From positions 13,520,529 through 13,584,528 of the forward strand of contig OZ038451.1 in NCBI GenBank assembly GCA_964036195.1: a stretch of 64,000 bases of DNA, in the 5' to 3' direction. A program made the translations under genes and the position numbers. Under the pieces are notes generated by a model that searched no databases, was not told the DNA's origin, and saw only the letters and a list, made by a program, of their open reading frames with translations. This document shows positions 63,307-64,000 of this stretch, piece after piece. Positions within the stretch are counted from its first letter, which is position 1. Each line of letters begins with the position of its first letter. The stretch comes from Sphaerolaimus hirsutus (lineage: Eukaryota; Nematoda; Chromadorea; Monhysterida; Sphaerolaimidae).

Positions 63307-64000
63307 TTAGCATCACAATTTTTTTAGAGAGAGTTGTTATAGAAAATATGAAAATTTAAAAAAAATTTTTATGTGTTCTCCAGGTTTTTCCAGTAATTTA
63401 CCTGATTGTATTTTATTTATGAGAATAATATCACATTTATGGTTTATATTTTATCTGCATTTTCTCCCGGGATTTGAGCGTATTTTACTTTTTGAGAGTT
63501 TCCTCCAAATAATTACTTTTCCAATGCGCTTCGAATCAGTGCAATTCCGGGATGCACGAAAAAACGCGTGTCGCCAATTTAATTTCTTCACAGGTGCGGG
63601 TTGCGGATCCATCCGGACCTAACGTAACGTGTGGTTGAAAAATGAACCTCGGATGCTGCGTTTTTGGAGGAATGCCAAATTTGTCAATGGGTGCTTTTGT
63701 GGTACATCACACGTGAGAGGTATAAAGGTTCGAATTATATCGAGCACTATTTATGTGGGATATCTAAATCAAACTTTGAAAAATATTGAATGTCGACATC
63801 GAAGTCATATCGTTCAAACGTTGCCAGAGTCGGACAAAAAGTTGCATATATTTTTAGCTGTTTATGATAATTGTTCAAAAGACTGGGGATTTTCTCCCAC
63901 GGACGAGCGAAAAATGAGCCAGAGAGCATGTGGAATAAATATTTTCATACAATTAATTCAAAATTATAATTCAGTAATGAGATGGACATTTACATTTGAT
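63307..64000. other. No gene recognised; degraded repeat at the right edge
   Basis: AT-rich DNA upstream of the MED11-like first exon. 63730-63820 (ATTATATCGAGC, GAATGTCGACATCG, TCATATCGTTCAAACG) looks like a decayed member of the ATCGATATCG-word family. Part of this interval should hold the MED11-like promoter. Confidence 0.4.

Overview
The window is nuclear DNA of an animal, most likely an invertebrate or non-vertebrate chordate. It carries spliced genes with GT-AG introns for caveolin, DDX42, a fibrinogen-related secreted protein, WDR26 and Mediator subunit 11. I cannot name the phylum from sequence alone. Many introns are tiny (63-110 nt), and most longer ones become short again if recognisable transposon insertions are subtracted.

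Layout. 133-1944 (-): a four-exon caveolin gene. 1945-2871: the interval shared with the head-to-head DDX42 gene, holding a GC-rich palindromic insertion. 2872-22061 (+): a complete 17-exon DDX42/SF3b125 RNA helicase gene. Its 7.5 kb intron 3 and 2.7 kb intron 14 are packed with foldback elements and a decayed BEL/Pao retrotransposon. 22.3-28.8 kb: gene-poor, repeat-rich. 28816-32138 (-): a fibrinogen-domain gene with a signal peptide. 33-39.5 kb: nested MITEs and a 1.8 kb foldback. 39.8-52.2 kb (+): WDR26, a CTLH E3 ligase subunit, with fifteen main exons and three probable 5' exons. 55.0-63.3 kb (-): an intact 663-codon reverse transcriptase of Penelope-like type, a probable RG-rich first exon, and a MED11-like gene.

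The genes are ordinary housekeeping genes plus one secreted recognition-type protein; there is no operon or pathway cluster. The striking content is the repeats. At least a dozen insertions have exact or near-exact 8-bp target duplications and hAT-like termini (TAGGGTT..., TAGTGATGG..., CAGAGTTG..., CAGTGGCG...). Each family is filled with its own short self-complementary word (GGGATC, ATCGATATCGAATATCGA, GGAAAACGG, GGCGCCAAGCGCC, ATTCGAAA, AAACGTTTT). Other families are a TACCGTATTACCTCGAA foldback, a CAGTCCCAGACCCTGTAAA foldback, a TAA-flanked PIF/Harbinger-type MITE, a CACACTAGTTGACA MITE and mariner-like ends. Several are nested, so insertion order can be read directly.
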